From contig CAJPFH010000003.1 of assembly GCA_905339165.1 (NCBI GenBank), positions 62,001 through 126,000 on the forward strand: a DNA stretch of 64,000 bases, written 5' to 3'. Source of the DNA: Flavobacteriales bacterium. Its GTDB lineage: Bacteria; Bacteroidota; Bacteroidia; Flavobacteriales_E; Vicingaceae. Shown piece after piece: positions 55,094-63,362 of this stretch. The translations under genes were made by a program, and so were the position numbers. A model generated the notes under the pieces. That model saw only the letters and a program-made list of their open reading frames with translations, was not told the origin of the DNA and made no database searches. Position 1 is the first letter of the stretch. Each line of letters starts with the position of its first letter.

Positions 55094-56386
55094 TTACGAG
55101 AGTTTGCTTAAGGCTTTTCGCAGGTTATTGATGATGTCCTCTACATCTTCCGTGGAAGCTGTTCCAACGGAAAGCCTATACCAAGTAGAATTTTTTGTTG
55201 AACCAAAAGCAGAAAAGGGTACTACAGCTAATTTGGCTTCGTTTAAAATATAGGAGGTAATATCTTCTGTGGTTTTAATTTCTTTACCTGTTTCTGTTTT
55301 TAAACCAAAGAGATTAAACTGAATGGTAAGATAAATGGCCGCCTGCGGAGCTATTGCATTTACTTTAAAGCCTTCGTTTTTCAGATGAATAAACCCATTA
55401 TAAAAGGAAGTGAGTCGATTATTTAATTGTGCTTTGAAATTTTCTAAATAAGTATCTACCCATTTATCGTTTTTTAAATACTTTGCGCAAGCTACTTGTT
55501 CTGCTTTGGGTGCCCATGCTCCAATATGCCCTAAAATAGATTTCATTTTATCTATTATTTTTTGCGGCCCGAAAGCCCAGCCTACTCTTACACCGGTTGC
55601 TGCCAAAGCTTTAGAAATACCATCTATAAAGATGGTAAAATTTTTCATTTCCGGAAAAAGACTTACGGGGTCAACGTGTACCGTTTCGCCATAGGTAAGT
55701 GTCCAGTATATTTGGTCGTACATTAAGTAGAGAGGTTTTTTATGCGAGGCTGCCCTTTTTTTATTTTCGTCCATTATTAAGTCGCATATTTTAAAAAGCT
55801 GTTCTTTTCCAAAAGTAGTACCGCTTGGGTTTAGAGGAGAACAAAGAGAAATGAGTGTAGCCGAAGAAATGTATGGCTGTAGTTGTTGTGCCGTTGGCAT
55901 AAAGTTATCTTCTGCTTTTGTTTCAATAAAAATTTGTTTTGCGTGCGATAAATGAGTGTAGTGGTTATTGTTCCAAGAAGGTACCGGAAAAAGAACTACA
56001 TCATCAGGGTTTAAAAGAGTTTGATACAACGAGTAAATAAGAGGGCGGGCACCTCCTGCAATTAATATTTGATTTTCGTTATATTCTAATGTTTGTCGGG
56101 TATGTAAGAAACGAGAAACTACTTCTCTTAATTCTTTGATTCCATCGGCAGGAGGGTAGTTTGTTTCTCCGTTTAAATAGGCATTTGTAATTTCGTTTTG
56201 TAGTTCATTGGGTATGGGAAATATTTTGGGATCAAAATCCCCAATGGTCATATTGTAAATTTTTTCTCCTTTGGCAATTTTTTCTTTTACCTCACCGGCT
56301 AGTTTTATTATTTCAGAACCAACAAGGTTCTCAGCCATTTCAGATACTCTTAAATTAATAATGGGTTCAATTAACGCGTTTGCCAT
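55094..56386 (-). CDS. Class I/II pyridoxal-phosphate aminotransferase
   Basis: This 430-aa fold type I aminotransferase (aspartate aminotransferase-like) has the substrate segment NYPPADGIKELR, a mid-protein SPLNPSG, and the PLP-binding lysine in FIDGISKALAATGVRVG. The closing YRLSVGTASTEDVED is typical. The amino-acid or sugar substrate is not determined by sequence. Because it is 9 bp upstream of manC on the same strand, a role in surface-sugar synthesis is possible, but an amino-acid role is equally likely. Confidence 0.88.
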   Translation of the reverse strand: MANALIEPIINLRVSEMAENLVGSEIIKLAGEVKEKIAKGEKIYNMTIGDFDPKIFPIPNELQNEITNAYLNGETNYPPADGIKELREVVSRFLHTRQTLEYNENQILIAGGARPLIYSLYQTLLNPDDVVLFPVPSWNNNHYTHLSHAKQIFIETKAEDNFMPTAQQLQPYISSATLISLCSPLNPSGTTFGKEQLFKICDLIMDENKKRAASHKKPLYLMYDQIYWTLTYGETVHVDPVSLFPEMKNFTIFIDGISKALAATGVRVGWAFGPQKIIDKMKSILGHIGAWAPKAEQVACAKYLKNDKWVDTYLENFKAQLNNRLTSFYNGFIHLKNEGFKVNAIAPQAAIYLTIQFNLFGLKTETGKEIKTTEDITSYILNEAKLAVVPFSAFGSTKNSTWYRLSVGTASTEDVEDIINNLRKALSKLS

Positions 56387-56443
56387 TGATACAAATTTTA
56401 TGTTGCGAATTTAATAAAACGAAACGAAGAAGAGAGGTTGAAA

Positions 56444-57079
56444 TTACTTTGAATTATTAACAAGTTTCACTTCTGCCAACGCACTCACGTAATAAAGTCG
56501 CCTCGATTTTAATTCCAAGCACTTGTAACGTTTTCTTTGTTTTTCTCCTTTTCTAAAAAATCGTCCTGTATTTAATTCAAAAATAGACCGCTCGGGGATA
56601 TCATCTAATAGCAACGATTTTCTTCCTTTATCGTATTTTTTTAATACCCTCACTAAATTTATATCGGAGTAGATGGTGGCGGTAGGAGATTGTAATTGAT
56701 TTTCTAAGGCAGATTCTATATCTTCCGGAAAAATACCTCGTAAAACAAGCTGTCCCAACAGTGTTGCAAAATCGTTTTTCCACTCCTTTCCGTGTGCTTT
56801 AATACTATTTCCGTATTTAGACCAGTTTGTGTGGTGGGCAAATTCGTGAGTTAAAATAATAAGAAACGAATAGTGATTTAAGTTGTTGTTGACTGTAATT
56901 ACAGGAAGTTCATTTCTTTTGTAGGGTGGTCTGAAATCGCCAAGTTTAGAGGCCCTTTCTTTACTTATTACTAATTCAAAATCTTTTTCTACTTCCCGAA
57001 ACCATCGTAACAATAGGTTTTCACAACCCTCCGGAAGGTAATCCCGAATCAATTCTATTTTCTTTTTGGCGTTTCGCAT
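56444..57079 (-). CDS. SprT-like metalloprotease-fold protein
   Basis: This 211-aa protein has a zinc-site HEFAHH in ILTHEFAHHTNW (residues ~80-91), characteristic of the SprT-like family. The rest resembles the Bacteroidota variant that ends with a basic region (KQRKRYKCLELKSRR). SprT-like proteins may act as DNA-associated proteases. It is 8 bp downstream of feoB on the same strand, so it may be expressed with the iron genes without being functionally related. Confidence 0.85.
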   Translation of the reverse strand: MRNAKKKIELIRDYLPEGCENLLLRWFREVEKDFELVISKERASKLGDFRPPYKRNELPVITVNNNLNHYSFLIILTHEFAHHTNWSKYGNSIKAHGKEWKNDFATLLGQLVLRGIFPEDIESALENQLQSPTATIYSDINLVRVLKKYDKGRKSLLLDDIPERSIFELNTGRFFRKGEKQRKRYKCLELKSRRLYYVSALAEVKLVNNSK

Positions 57080-57086
57080 GAGTTAT

Positions 57087-59021
57087 TTATACAAAAAACT
57101 GATAAGTTAAAAATGCCGAAATCCAAGCCAGTGAGCCCATGTATATTACCTGTAAAATGGGCCATTTCCAACTGTTTGTTTCCCGCTTTACAACGGCCAG
57201 TGTGGCCATACATTGCATGGCAAACGCATAAAAAATAAGCAAAGACATGCAGGTGGCCAGTGTATATTCTTCGTTGCCTGTAATATTATTTTTTGCAAGT
57301 TTCATTTTATTTTTTATGCTCGTTGTTTTTTCTGCATCGCCAATACTGTATAAAGTAGCCATGGTACCTACAAATACTTCTCTGGCGGCAAACGAAGTTA
57401 CTAAAGCAATACCAATTTTCCAGTTAAAGCCAAGGGGTTTTATTAGGGGTTCTATGCTTTTTCCTAAAATACCGGCATAGGAGGCCTCTAGTTTTTCGCT
57501 CTCAATTAGGCTATTTGTTTCATTATCAGTAATATCATGGTTTTTGTATTTTTCTTCAATTTCTTTAAACTTTCCGGGAGGGGCGTATGATGAAAGTACC
57601 CATAAAACTATAGAAATGGATACAATAATTCGGCCTGCTTCCCAAACAAACACTTTTACTTTATTAAGCATTTCCATTACTACCGATGTCCATCGGGGCG
57701 ATCGGTAAATAGGCATTTCCATTATAAAATATGATTTTATATTTTGTTTGATGATATATTTTAATAAAAGCGAGGTAAGTAGAGCTGCTACAAATCCCAA
57801 TAGATACAAGCCCATCATAAGCACTCCCTGAAGATTGAAAATACCTATTTTGCTATCGGACGGAATGCACAAAGAAATTAATAAAGTATAAACGGGTATT
57901 CGTGCAGAGCAGCTAACTAGTGGGATTACGAATATAGTAATAAGTCGGTCTTTTAAATTGCCTATGGTTCTGGCACTCATTATAGAAGGCACGGCACACG
58001 CTGTACCGCTGAGTAAGGGTACCACCGAACGTCCATTTAGTCCAAAGGGTCGAAGTAGCTTATCCATTATAAAACTGATACGAGCCATGTAACCGGTGTC
58101 TTCTAAAATAGCAATAAGAGCAAACAAAATGGCAATCTGAGGGATAAAAACCAGCACTCCGCTCAGCCCTGCCAATATGCCGTTTAATAATAAATCTTTT
58201 GCAGCACCATTGGGGATGGATTCGTTTAGAATGTTACTTAAATAGATAAAACCGTTTTCAATCCATTCCATAGGGTATTGTGCAAATGAAAATACCGCCT
58301 GAAAAATTAAAAACATAATACATAGAAAAGATAAATAACCTCCAATAGGATGAGTTAAAATTTTATCGAGTTTTTGAGTAAAAACAGTTTCTCTAAGTTG
58401 TTTTGCCGATACTACATTTTCCGAAACAAGAGAATTAATTTTTTCTATCCTTTTATTAGAAAACAATTCTGCTTGCCCTGTACCAAGAAATGATTTATGT
58501 GTATAATGAAAATTTTCGAGTACTTTTTTAATATCATCTATTCCTTTACCTATTCTGGCATTTATAGGTATAACGGGTATATCTAACAATCTCGAAAGGC
58601 CTTCAATATTAATATGAATGTTGTTTTTTTGAATAATATCCATCATATTCAATACTAAAACAACGGGTTTTTGCAAATCTATTATTTGGGTGCAAAGTAG
58701 CAAAGAACGTTTTAGTTGGGTGGCATCGGCAATCACTAAAATAATTTCTTTAGAAGAAGTATTTTTAATGTAATTGACGGCTTCTTTTTCATCTTCCGAA
58801 CACGGATTTAAACTGTATGTGCCGGGTAAATCGGTTATTTGCACGGTAGCACCCGAGTAAAGATTAAACTTGCCTGTTTTTTTTTCAACCGTTACTCCGG
58901 GAAAGTTTCCCACTTTTTGATTAAGTCCTGTGAATGCATTAAATAAAGAAGTTTTTCCGCAGTTAGGATTTCCTACTAATGCTACGCGAATGGTGTGGTT
59001 TAAATCGGCTGTTTCGCTCAC
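57087..59021 (-). CDS. feoB: Ferrous iron transporter FeoB
   Basis: FeoB imports Fe2+ through the cytoplasmic membrane. The 644-aa protein has an N-terminal G domain: G1 GNPNCGKTS (17-25), G3 DLPG and NMMD as the G4-like site. A helical region and the membrane Gate/core domains follow, with cysteine-containing helices (SGTACAVPSIM, FVIPLVSCSARIP). Its ATG overlaps the feoA stop by 4 bp (ATGA). The length is a little short compared with the ~770-aa E. coli protein, as is common in Bacteroidota. Confidence 0.96.
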   Translation of the reverse strand: MSETADLNHTIRVALVGNPNCGKTSLFNAFTGLNQKVGNFPGVTVEKKTGKFNLYSGATVQITDLPGTYSLNPCSEDEKEAVNYIKNTSSKEIILVIADATQLKRSLLLCTQIIDLQKPVVLVLNMMDIIQKNNIHINIEGLSRLLDIPVIPINARIGKGIDDIKKVLENFHYTHKSFLGTGQAELFSNKRIEKINSLVSENVVSAKQLRETVFTQKLDKILTHPIGGYLSFLCIMFLIFQAVFSFAQYPMEWIENGFIYLSNILNESIPNGAAKDLLLNGILAGLSGVLVFIPQIAILFALIAILEDTGYMARISFIMDKLLRPFGLNGRSVVPLLSGTACAVPSIMSARTIGNLKDRLITIFVIPLVSCSARIPVYTLLISLCIPSDSKIGIFNLQGVLMMGLYLLGFVAALLTSLLLKYIIKQNIKSYFIMEMPIYRSPRWTSVVMEMLNKVKVFVWEAGRIIVSISIVLWVLSSYAPPGKFKEIEEKYKNHDITDNETNSLIESEKLEASYAGILGKSIEPLIKPLGFNWKIGIALVTSFAAREVFVGTMATLYSIGDAEKTTSIKNKMKLAKNNITGNEEYTLATCMSLLIFYAFAMQCMATLAVVKRETNSWKWPILQVIYMGSLAWISAFLTYQFFV

Positions 59022-59248
59022 TCTTCAATATCTATAACAATTTTTCCGGCATCCGCCACTCTTATGGAAATAAATTGCTCCTGAATTCTCACTTCTATCG
59101 GATCTTTAAACGGGGCGTAATTTTCCACAAACAATTGTTCACCCGGAATACAACCCATGGCAACCAATTGTTGTTCTAATGCACAATCTAGAATTTCTAT
59201 AATTTTCCCTGTTTGTCCTTTATGCATATTGGAGAGTGCAGTTTCCAT
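59018..59248 (-). CDS. feoA: FeoA-family SH3-domain protein
   Basis: This 76-aa SH3-like protein accompanies FeoB and may modulate its activity. The compact sequence has hydrophobic core residues and GCIPGEQL as a typical FeoA turn. It is cotranscribed with feoB through a 4-bp overlap. A promoter-like -7 element and a dyad that could be a metal-repressor site lie just upstream. Confidence 0.92.
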   Translation of the reverse strand: METALSNMHKGQTGKIIEILDCALEQQLVAMGCIPGEQLFVENYAPFKDPIEVRIQEQFISIRVADAGKIVIDIEE

Positions 59249-59251
59249 AAT

Positions 59252-59266
59252 TTAGAATGTTTCTAA
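59252..59266. promoter_or_regulatory. Inverted repeat upstream of feoA, possible metalloregulator site
   Basis: TTAGAA-TGT-TTCTAA is a perfect 6-bp dyad 3 bp from the feoA start codon, downstream of a TATTTTTG promoter element. A repressor binding here could block the transcript. Fur or a DtxR-family regulator is possible; neither consensus matches exactly. Confidence 0.45.
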
Positions 59267-59273
59267 TTAAGGG

Positions 59274-59281
59274 CAAAAATA
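59274..59281 (-). promoter_or_regulatory. Putative -7 element for feoAB
   Basis: TATTTTTG on the minus strand, an exact TAnnTTTG match, 25 bp upstream of the feoA ATG. No -33 TTG is seen. Confidence 0.45.
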
Positions 59282-59365
59282 CGTTTAAAGAATGGTTCCG
59301 TAGTAGCTAAAACAGGGTATTTTACTTCATTTTGGTATAAAGTATAGAAAATGAAGAACTTTTAA

Positions 59366-59521
59366 TTAATGGAAGCTAATAGGTAAAAGAATCATGTGTT
59401 TTTTTCCTCCCCATTTGGGGCAGTCGTTACATTTGTTTTTCTTACGAAAAATGGCACATGAAACAAGCGAGGCGGTAAGGAACAAAATTCCAATGTACTT
59501 CAATATTAACTTGTATTTCAT
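59366..59521 (-). CDS. Small lipoprotein with CxxCP motif
   Basis: A 51-aa product read from ATG 59521 to TAA 59366. It has a type II signal peptide ending in the lipobox SLVSC (Cys22), a basic patch (RKKNK) and then CNDCPKWGGKK, with a CxxC (Cys31, Cys34). The short length and the motif resemble the tiny Cys-Pro lipoproteins scattered through Bacteroidota genomes, but I cannot name the family. It is divergent from mlaE (67-bp gap) and downstream of nothing. Without it, 59249-59588 would be a 340-bp empty gap. Confidence 0.65.
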   Translation of the reverse strand: MKYKLILKYIGILFLTASLVSCAIFRKKNKCNDCPKWGGKKHMILLPISFH

Positions 59522-59588
59522 TGTCTAAAATTACGAATAAAAAGCCTAAAGTAAATTATACCTAATTTTATGGCTTCAAAAATTACAA

Positions 59589-60329
59589 ATGAATATAGTT
59601 TTTCATTTTGGCAGGTACTTTATAATGATGTACAGGGTTTTTAGTAAACCCGAAAAATTTGGTATTTACAGAGAAAACACATTTAAGGAAATGATTTCTT
59701 TGGGAATAGGATCTATGGGTATTGTGGCCATCATTTCCTTATTTATGGGTGCCGTTATCACTATACAAACAGCCTCGAATATAGATAGTCCGTGGATCCC
59801 TTCATACACGGTTGGTTTTACCACAAGGCAATCGGTTATATTAGAATTTTCTCCTACTATTATTGCCTTAATTTTAGCCGGAAAAATAGGTTCCAACATA
59901 GCATCAGAGATTGGCACCATGCGTGTAACAGAGCAAATAGATGCACTAGAAATTATGGGAATAAATTCGGCTTCTTACCTTACCTTACCAAAAATTATTG
60001 CTGCTTTGTTTATTAACCCATTCATTATAATATACAGCATGTTTTTGGGAATGTTTGGTGGTTGGATTGTGGCTGTGAGTACAGGAATAGTTACATCGAA
60101 TCAATATATTTACGGATTACAATACGATTTTAAACCCTTCGACATTACGTATGCCTTAATTAAAACGGTAGTTTTTGCTTTTGTTATTACTTCTATTCCT
60201 GCATATCACGGATATTACACCAGGGGAGGTGCTTTAGAAGTAGGGCGGTCTAGTACGCGGGCCGTTGTTTACAGTAGTATAGCTATTTTAGTAGTGAATT
60301 ATCTATTAACTCAGTTGCTGCTTATATGA
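59589..60329 (+). CDS. mlaE: MlaE-family lipid ABC transporter permease
   Basis: This 246-aa permease with about five or six helices belongs to the MlaE/YrbE family, which forms the membrane part of the Mla phospholipid-trafficking ABC transporter. The SEIGTMRVTEQIDALEIMG motif binds the ATPase and is intact. It overlaps mlaF by 4 bp (ATGA). The MlaD-type MCE substrate-binding gene is not adjacent. Confidence 0.94.
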   Translation: MNIVFHFGRYFIMMYRVFSKPEKFGIYRENTFKEMISLGIGSMGIVAIISLFMGAVITIQTASNIDSPWIPSYTVGFTTRQSVILEFSPTIIALILAGKIGSNIASEIGTMRVTEQIDALEIMGINSASYLTLPKIIAALFINPFIIIYSMFLGMFGGWIVAVSTGIVTSNQYIYGLQYDFKPFDITYALIKTVVFAFVITSIPAYHGYYTRGGALEVGRSSTRAVVYSSIAILVVNYLLTQLLLI

Positions 60330-61078
60330 TTGAGGTAAAAAATATTTCGAAAGCATTTGGAGAAAAGCAAGTGCTCAAAGATGTTTCTTGTTTGTTTGAA
60401 AGAGGTAAAACCAATCTTATTATTGGTGCCAGCGGCTCAGGAAAATCGGTACTCATAAAATGTATTGTGGGTTTACATGAGGTTGATAAGGGTGAAATAC
60501 TTTACGATAATCGCGACTTTAAATCAATGGATATTGTTAAAAGAAGAGAGATAAGGCGAGAACTGGGTATGCTGTTTCAGGCCAGTGCTTTGTTTGATTC
60601 GCTAACGGTTGAGCAAAATGTAATGTTTCCGCTTATTATGTATTCCGGAATGTCTAAATCGGAAATGTTAGATAGAGTTAATTTCTGTCTAAAGCGAGTG
60701 AATCTGGTAAATGCCAATCACCTTTATCCTGCCGAGCTAAGTGGAGGTATGCAAAAAAGAGTGGGTATTGCCAGAGCCATCGCTCTAAATCCAAAATACT
60801 TATTTTGCGATGAACCCAATTCCGGTCTCGACCCACAAACCTCTATATTAATAGATAATCTGATTCAAGAAATTACACACGAATATGATATAACCACCAT
60901 TGTGGTAACGCACGATATGAATTCGGTAATGGAAATAGGAGAAAAAATATTTTTTATTTATAAGGGCGAGCTTTGGTGGAAAGGTGATAAGAACTCCATT
61001 TTAGAAACCGATAATAAAGAAATAGGCGAGTTTGTGTATGCTTCTCACATCATGAAACTACTCAAGAGTAAGCACTAA
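60326..61078 (+). CDS. mlaF: MlaF-family ABC transporter ATPase
   Basis: This 250-aa ATPase of the MlaF type powers lipid movement with MlaE. It has Walker A GASGSGKS (34-41), the Q-loop around LFQASALFDSLT, the signature LSGGMQKRVGIARA, Walker B LFCDEPNSGLDP and the switch His in VTHD. The 4-bp overlap with mlaE supports translational coupling. The gene ends 6 bp before the convergent T9SS cargo gene. Confidence 0.95.
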   Translation: MIEVKNISKAFGEKQVLKDVSCLFERGKTNLIIGASGSGKSVLIKCIVGLHEVDKGEILYDNRDFKSMDIVKRREIRRELGMLFQASALFDSLTVEQNVMFPLIMYSGMSKSEMLDRVNFCLKRVNLVNANHLYPAELSGGMQKRVGIARAIALNPKYLFCDEPNSGLDPQTSILIDNLIQEITHEYDITTIVVTHDMNSVMEIGEKIFFIYKGELWWKGDKNSILETDNKEIGEFVYASHIMKLLKSKH

Positions 61079-61084
61079 CATCTA

Positions 61085-62110
61085 TTATTGTTTTATAAAT
61101 TTTTGGGTTCTTCTTCCGGCCGTGTTATTTCCATACACTGAAAAATAATAAGTGCCGGCTTCTAGATTGCTTATATCTATTTCCATTTGCTGTGAAAGGT
61201 TGTGGTTTTGTTTTAATTTATTTGAATGAACTATTCTTCCATTTAGGTCAATTATTTCTACGTTTAGATTTTCTGATTCTACTTCGGTGGTAATTTCTAC
61301 TTGCATTTTATCCTTTACCGGATTGGGGTAAATCAGTAGTTTCATTCCGTTAAAAAAGGATTGCTTTTCTATGGAATTACTTTCTTCCACTACGGCAAAT
61401 ACGGCCATATTCACATCAAGTGAATTTTGGTACGCTGTATTTGTTTGGTACCAGGTATTCCCGAATTTGGAATAAGCTCCCAAAAAACCGTCTCCATTTT
61501 TATCGGCCCAAATTCCAACAGAATCGGCATTTGCGTAGCAATTTGTAAAGTCTAGTTGAATGAAAAAATTACCTGCAATATTTTTTGCGTTTAAAATAGG
61601 AATTGTGGTAAAAATTAAGCCTAGCGATGAAGTATCGATAGCTGAAAAGGAAATTTGTGAAACATCTCCGATAATGTTTCCGGGGCCTTCTACTATGGTA
61701 CCGTTGGGAAGTTCACCTCCGGTAGCACTGTTGGGTAAAATACTTCTAACCGAAACATCTATACTTGAAAGGGAGTTGCCCTCTTTTTTAATTCCAAACC
61801 AAATCAACACTTCGGAAACCATATCTAAATTGCCCGAATTAATTTGTTTTTGTGCAATTTGTGTAAAACCAACTTGCCCGTTTATTTTGCTTGTGCCAAA
61901 AACATATCCCCCTCCGGAATTTTTATATAGATATACGCTGCCTTGTTTAGCAAAAAAGGCATCTCTGTTTAAGGTATCTATGCCTCCTGTTTTATCGTTA
62001 AACGTATTTTTTTTAAACAGAGAGCTTTTTCCTTCAAGGGCAAATTGAGGGTAGGCGTAAGCCAAAAGAAGAATACTGGTAATAAAAAGAGAAATAATAT
62101 GTTTGCTCAT
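61085..62110 (-). CDS. T9SS-secreted protein (tandem paralogue 2)
   Basis: This 341-aa exported protein has a signal peptide (residues 1-21). Its central beta domain shares a pattern with the next gene: NCYANADSVGIWAD here, ACYAAGDTVGFVLS there, and both carry an xWxGxK segment (LIWFGIKKEG, LAWLGVKDYP). It ends in a T9SS type A sorting domain (IYPNPVKDKMQVEIT, AGTYYFSVYG). The ligand is unknown. It is downstream of its paralogue on the same strand, from which a terminator-like hairpin separates it. Confidence 0.8.
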   Translation of the reverse strand: MSKHIISLFITSILLLAYAYPQFALEGKSSLFKKNTFNDKTGGIDTLNRDAFFAKQGSVYLYKNSGGGYVFGTSKINGQVGFTQIAQKQINSGNLDMVSEVLIWFGIKKEGNSLSSIDVSVRSILPNSATGGELPNGTIVEGPGNIIGDVSQISFSAIDTSSLGLIFTTIPILNAKNIAGNFFIQLDFTNCYANADSVGIWADKNGDGFLGAYSKFGNTWYQTNTAYQNSLDVNMAVFAVVEESNSIEKQSFFNGMKLLIYPNPVKDKMQVEITTEVESENLNVEIIDLNGRIVHSNKLKQNHNLSQQMEIDISNLEAGTYYFSVYGNNTAGRRTQKFIKQ

Positions 62111-62136
62111 TGCTAAGAGTTAGTTTGTGTAAAAAT

Positions 62137-62167
62137 AAGAAAGCCCCGAAACTTTCGGGGCTTTCTT
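62137..62167 (-). terminator. Rho-independent terminator between the two T9SS paralogues
   Basis: The palindrome AAGAAAGCCCCGAAA/TTTCGGGGCTTTCTT lies 22 bp after the stop of the 62189-63253 gene. On the minus strand it is followed by a T-rich stretch. Confidence 0.88.
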
Positions 62168-62188
62168 GTTAAAGAAGTTTAAGAAAAA

Positions 62189-63253
62189 TTATTCAGCAAT
62201 AATCATTTTCATAGTTAAACGGTGACCGTTTGTAGCCAAAGAGTAGAAATAAATTCCTGGAGCTAAATCCCCTTTGTTGAAATCTACGTTGTAGGTTTTT
62301 CCGGCAGCTTTCACACCTTCGTCAAAATAAATTCTTTTTCCTTGGGCATCAATAATTTCAAAAGAAGCCATCATATTTTCTTTTACGCTGTAAGAAATGC
62401 GGGTAAAATCAGTTGATGGGTTTGGTACGTTTTGATAAAGCATTGCACCTTTTAAGTTGTAATCTTCGGGCATACCTACTTTGGTTTGAACACATGGCCA
62501 AATAGCAGGGATATTCAATGCCCAACTTTGCCAAGCATCATAGAAACGAACCCAATCAAGTTGTCCGGGTAAGTAATATTGGAAAACATAATCCTGAGCA
62601 TTGGTATAAGTTACAGAAGGGTTATCAGCAGAAAGAACAAATCCTACAGTATCACCTGCTGCGTAGCAAGCTGTCCAGTTAAGAAATACACCCCAGTTGC
62701 CAGAGTTTGCTTCGATGTTAGCAGGAGTTTGAAGTGGCATATACACAAAGCCAGCCGCACCATTTGAGTTTGTATCAATTGCGGCAACGGTAGTAGAACC
62801 ATTACCACCCACTTGGGTTAAAGGAGCCGGACCTGAAAAGACGGGTACCCCACCTTGAGAATACGAAGTTGTGCCATCAATTTTTAATACTTTAGAAACA
62901 ATAGTAGAGTTTCCTGCACCAGGGTAGTCTTTTACTCCTAACCAAGCCAATATACCTTCAACAGTATATTTTCCGTAGTTAATGTACCCTACAAAAGCAC
63001 CGTGTGAATTTCCGGGAGTTCCGGTTACCCAATAGGTTCCGTTCACGTAACCATCGGCACCATTAATGCCAAAAATTTGAGCTTGTCCGGCATTCAAAAA
63101 TTCGTCTAAACCTAGAGTGTCATCAACTGCTTTGTTGTTTTCCATCTTGGCTTTCATTGTTTTTGCAGTGTAGTGCTGCATAGGTGCTTCAATATTTTGT
63201 GCAAATAATCCGCAACTTATCAATGAAGCAGCAATAAAGTAGATTTTTTTCAT
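62189..63253 (-). CDS. T9SS-secreted protein (tandem paralogue 1)
   Basis: This 354-aa exported protein has a signal peptide (residues 1-18). The same domain architecture as its downstream neighbour: a beta domain with LAWLGVKDYPGAG and ACYAAGDTVGFVLS, then a sorting domain (LYQNVPNPSTDFTRISYS, PGIYFYSLATNG). The QNVPNP variant of the sorting motif is common. Function unknown. A TAAATTTG promoter element lies just upstream. Confidence 0.82.
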   Translation of the reverse strand: MKKIYFIAASLISCGLFAQNIEAPMQHYTAKTMKAKMENNKAVDDTLGLDEFLNAGQAQIFGINGADGYVNGTYWVTGTPGNSHGAFVGYINYGKYTVEGILAWLGVKDYPGAGNSTIVSKVLKIDGTTSYSQGGVPVFSGPAPLTQVGGNGSTTVAAIDTNSNGAAGFVYMPLQTPANIEANSGNWGVFLNWTACYAAGDTVGFVLSADNPSVTYTNAQDYVFQYYLPGQLDWVRFYDAWQSWALNIPAIWPCVQTKVGMPEDYNLKGAMLYQNVPNPSTDFTRISYSVKENMMASFEIIDAQGKRIYFDEGVKAAGKTYNVDFNKGDLAPGIYFYSLATNGHRLTMKMIIAE

Positions 63254-63277
63254 AATTTATTAATTTTAGTTTGACCA

Positions 63278-63285
63278 CAAATTTA
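63278..63285 (-). promoter_or_regulatory. Putative -7 element for tandem T9SS paralogue 1
   Basis: TAAATTTG on the minus strand matches TAnnTTTG exactly, 24 bp upstream of the ATG at 63253 and just after the gcvP terminator. Confidence 0.45.
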
Positions 63286-63288
63286 AAT

Positions 63289-63326
63289 AAAAAAAAACAA
63301 TGGTGAGTACTCCATTGTTTTTTTTT
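63289..63326 (-). terminator. Rho-independent terminator of gcvP
   Basis: Arms of 15 bp (A9-CAATGG and CCATTG-T9) enclose an 8-nt loop, placed 36 bp after the gcvP stop codon on the minus strand. Confidence 0.88.
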
Positions 63327-63362
63327 ATTTATCTCAACACTTTTTATTATAAAAAGAGGATG

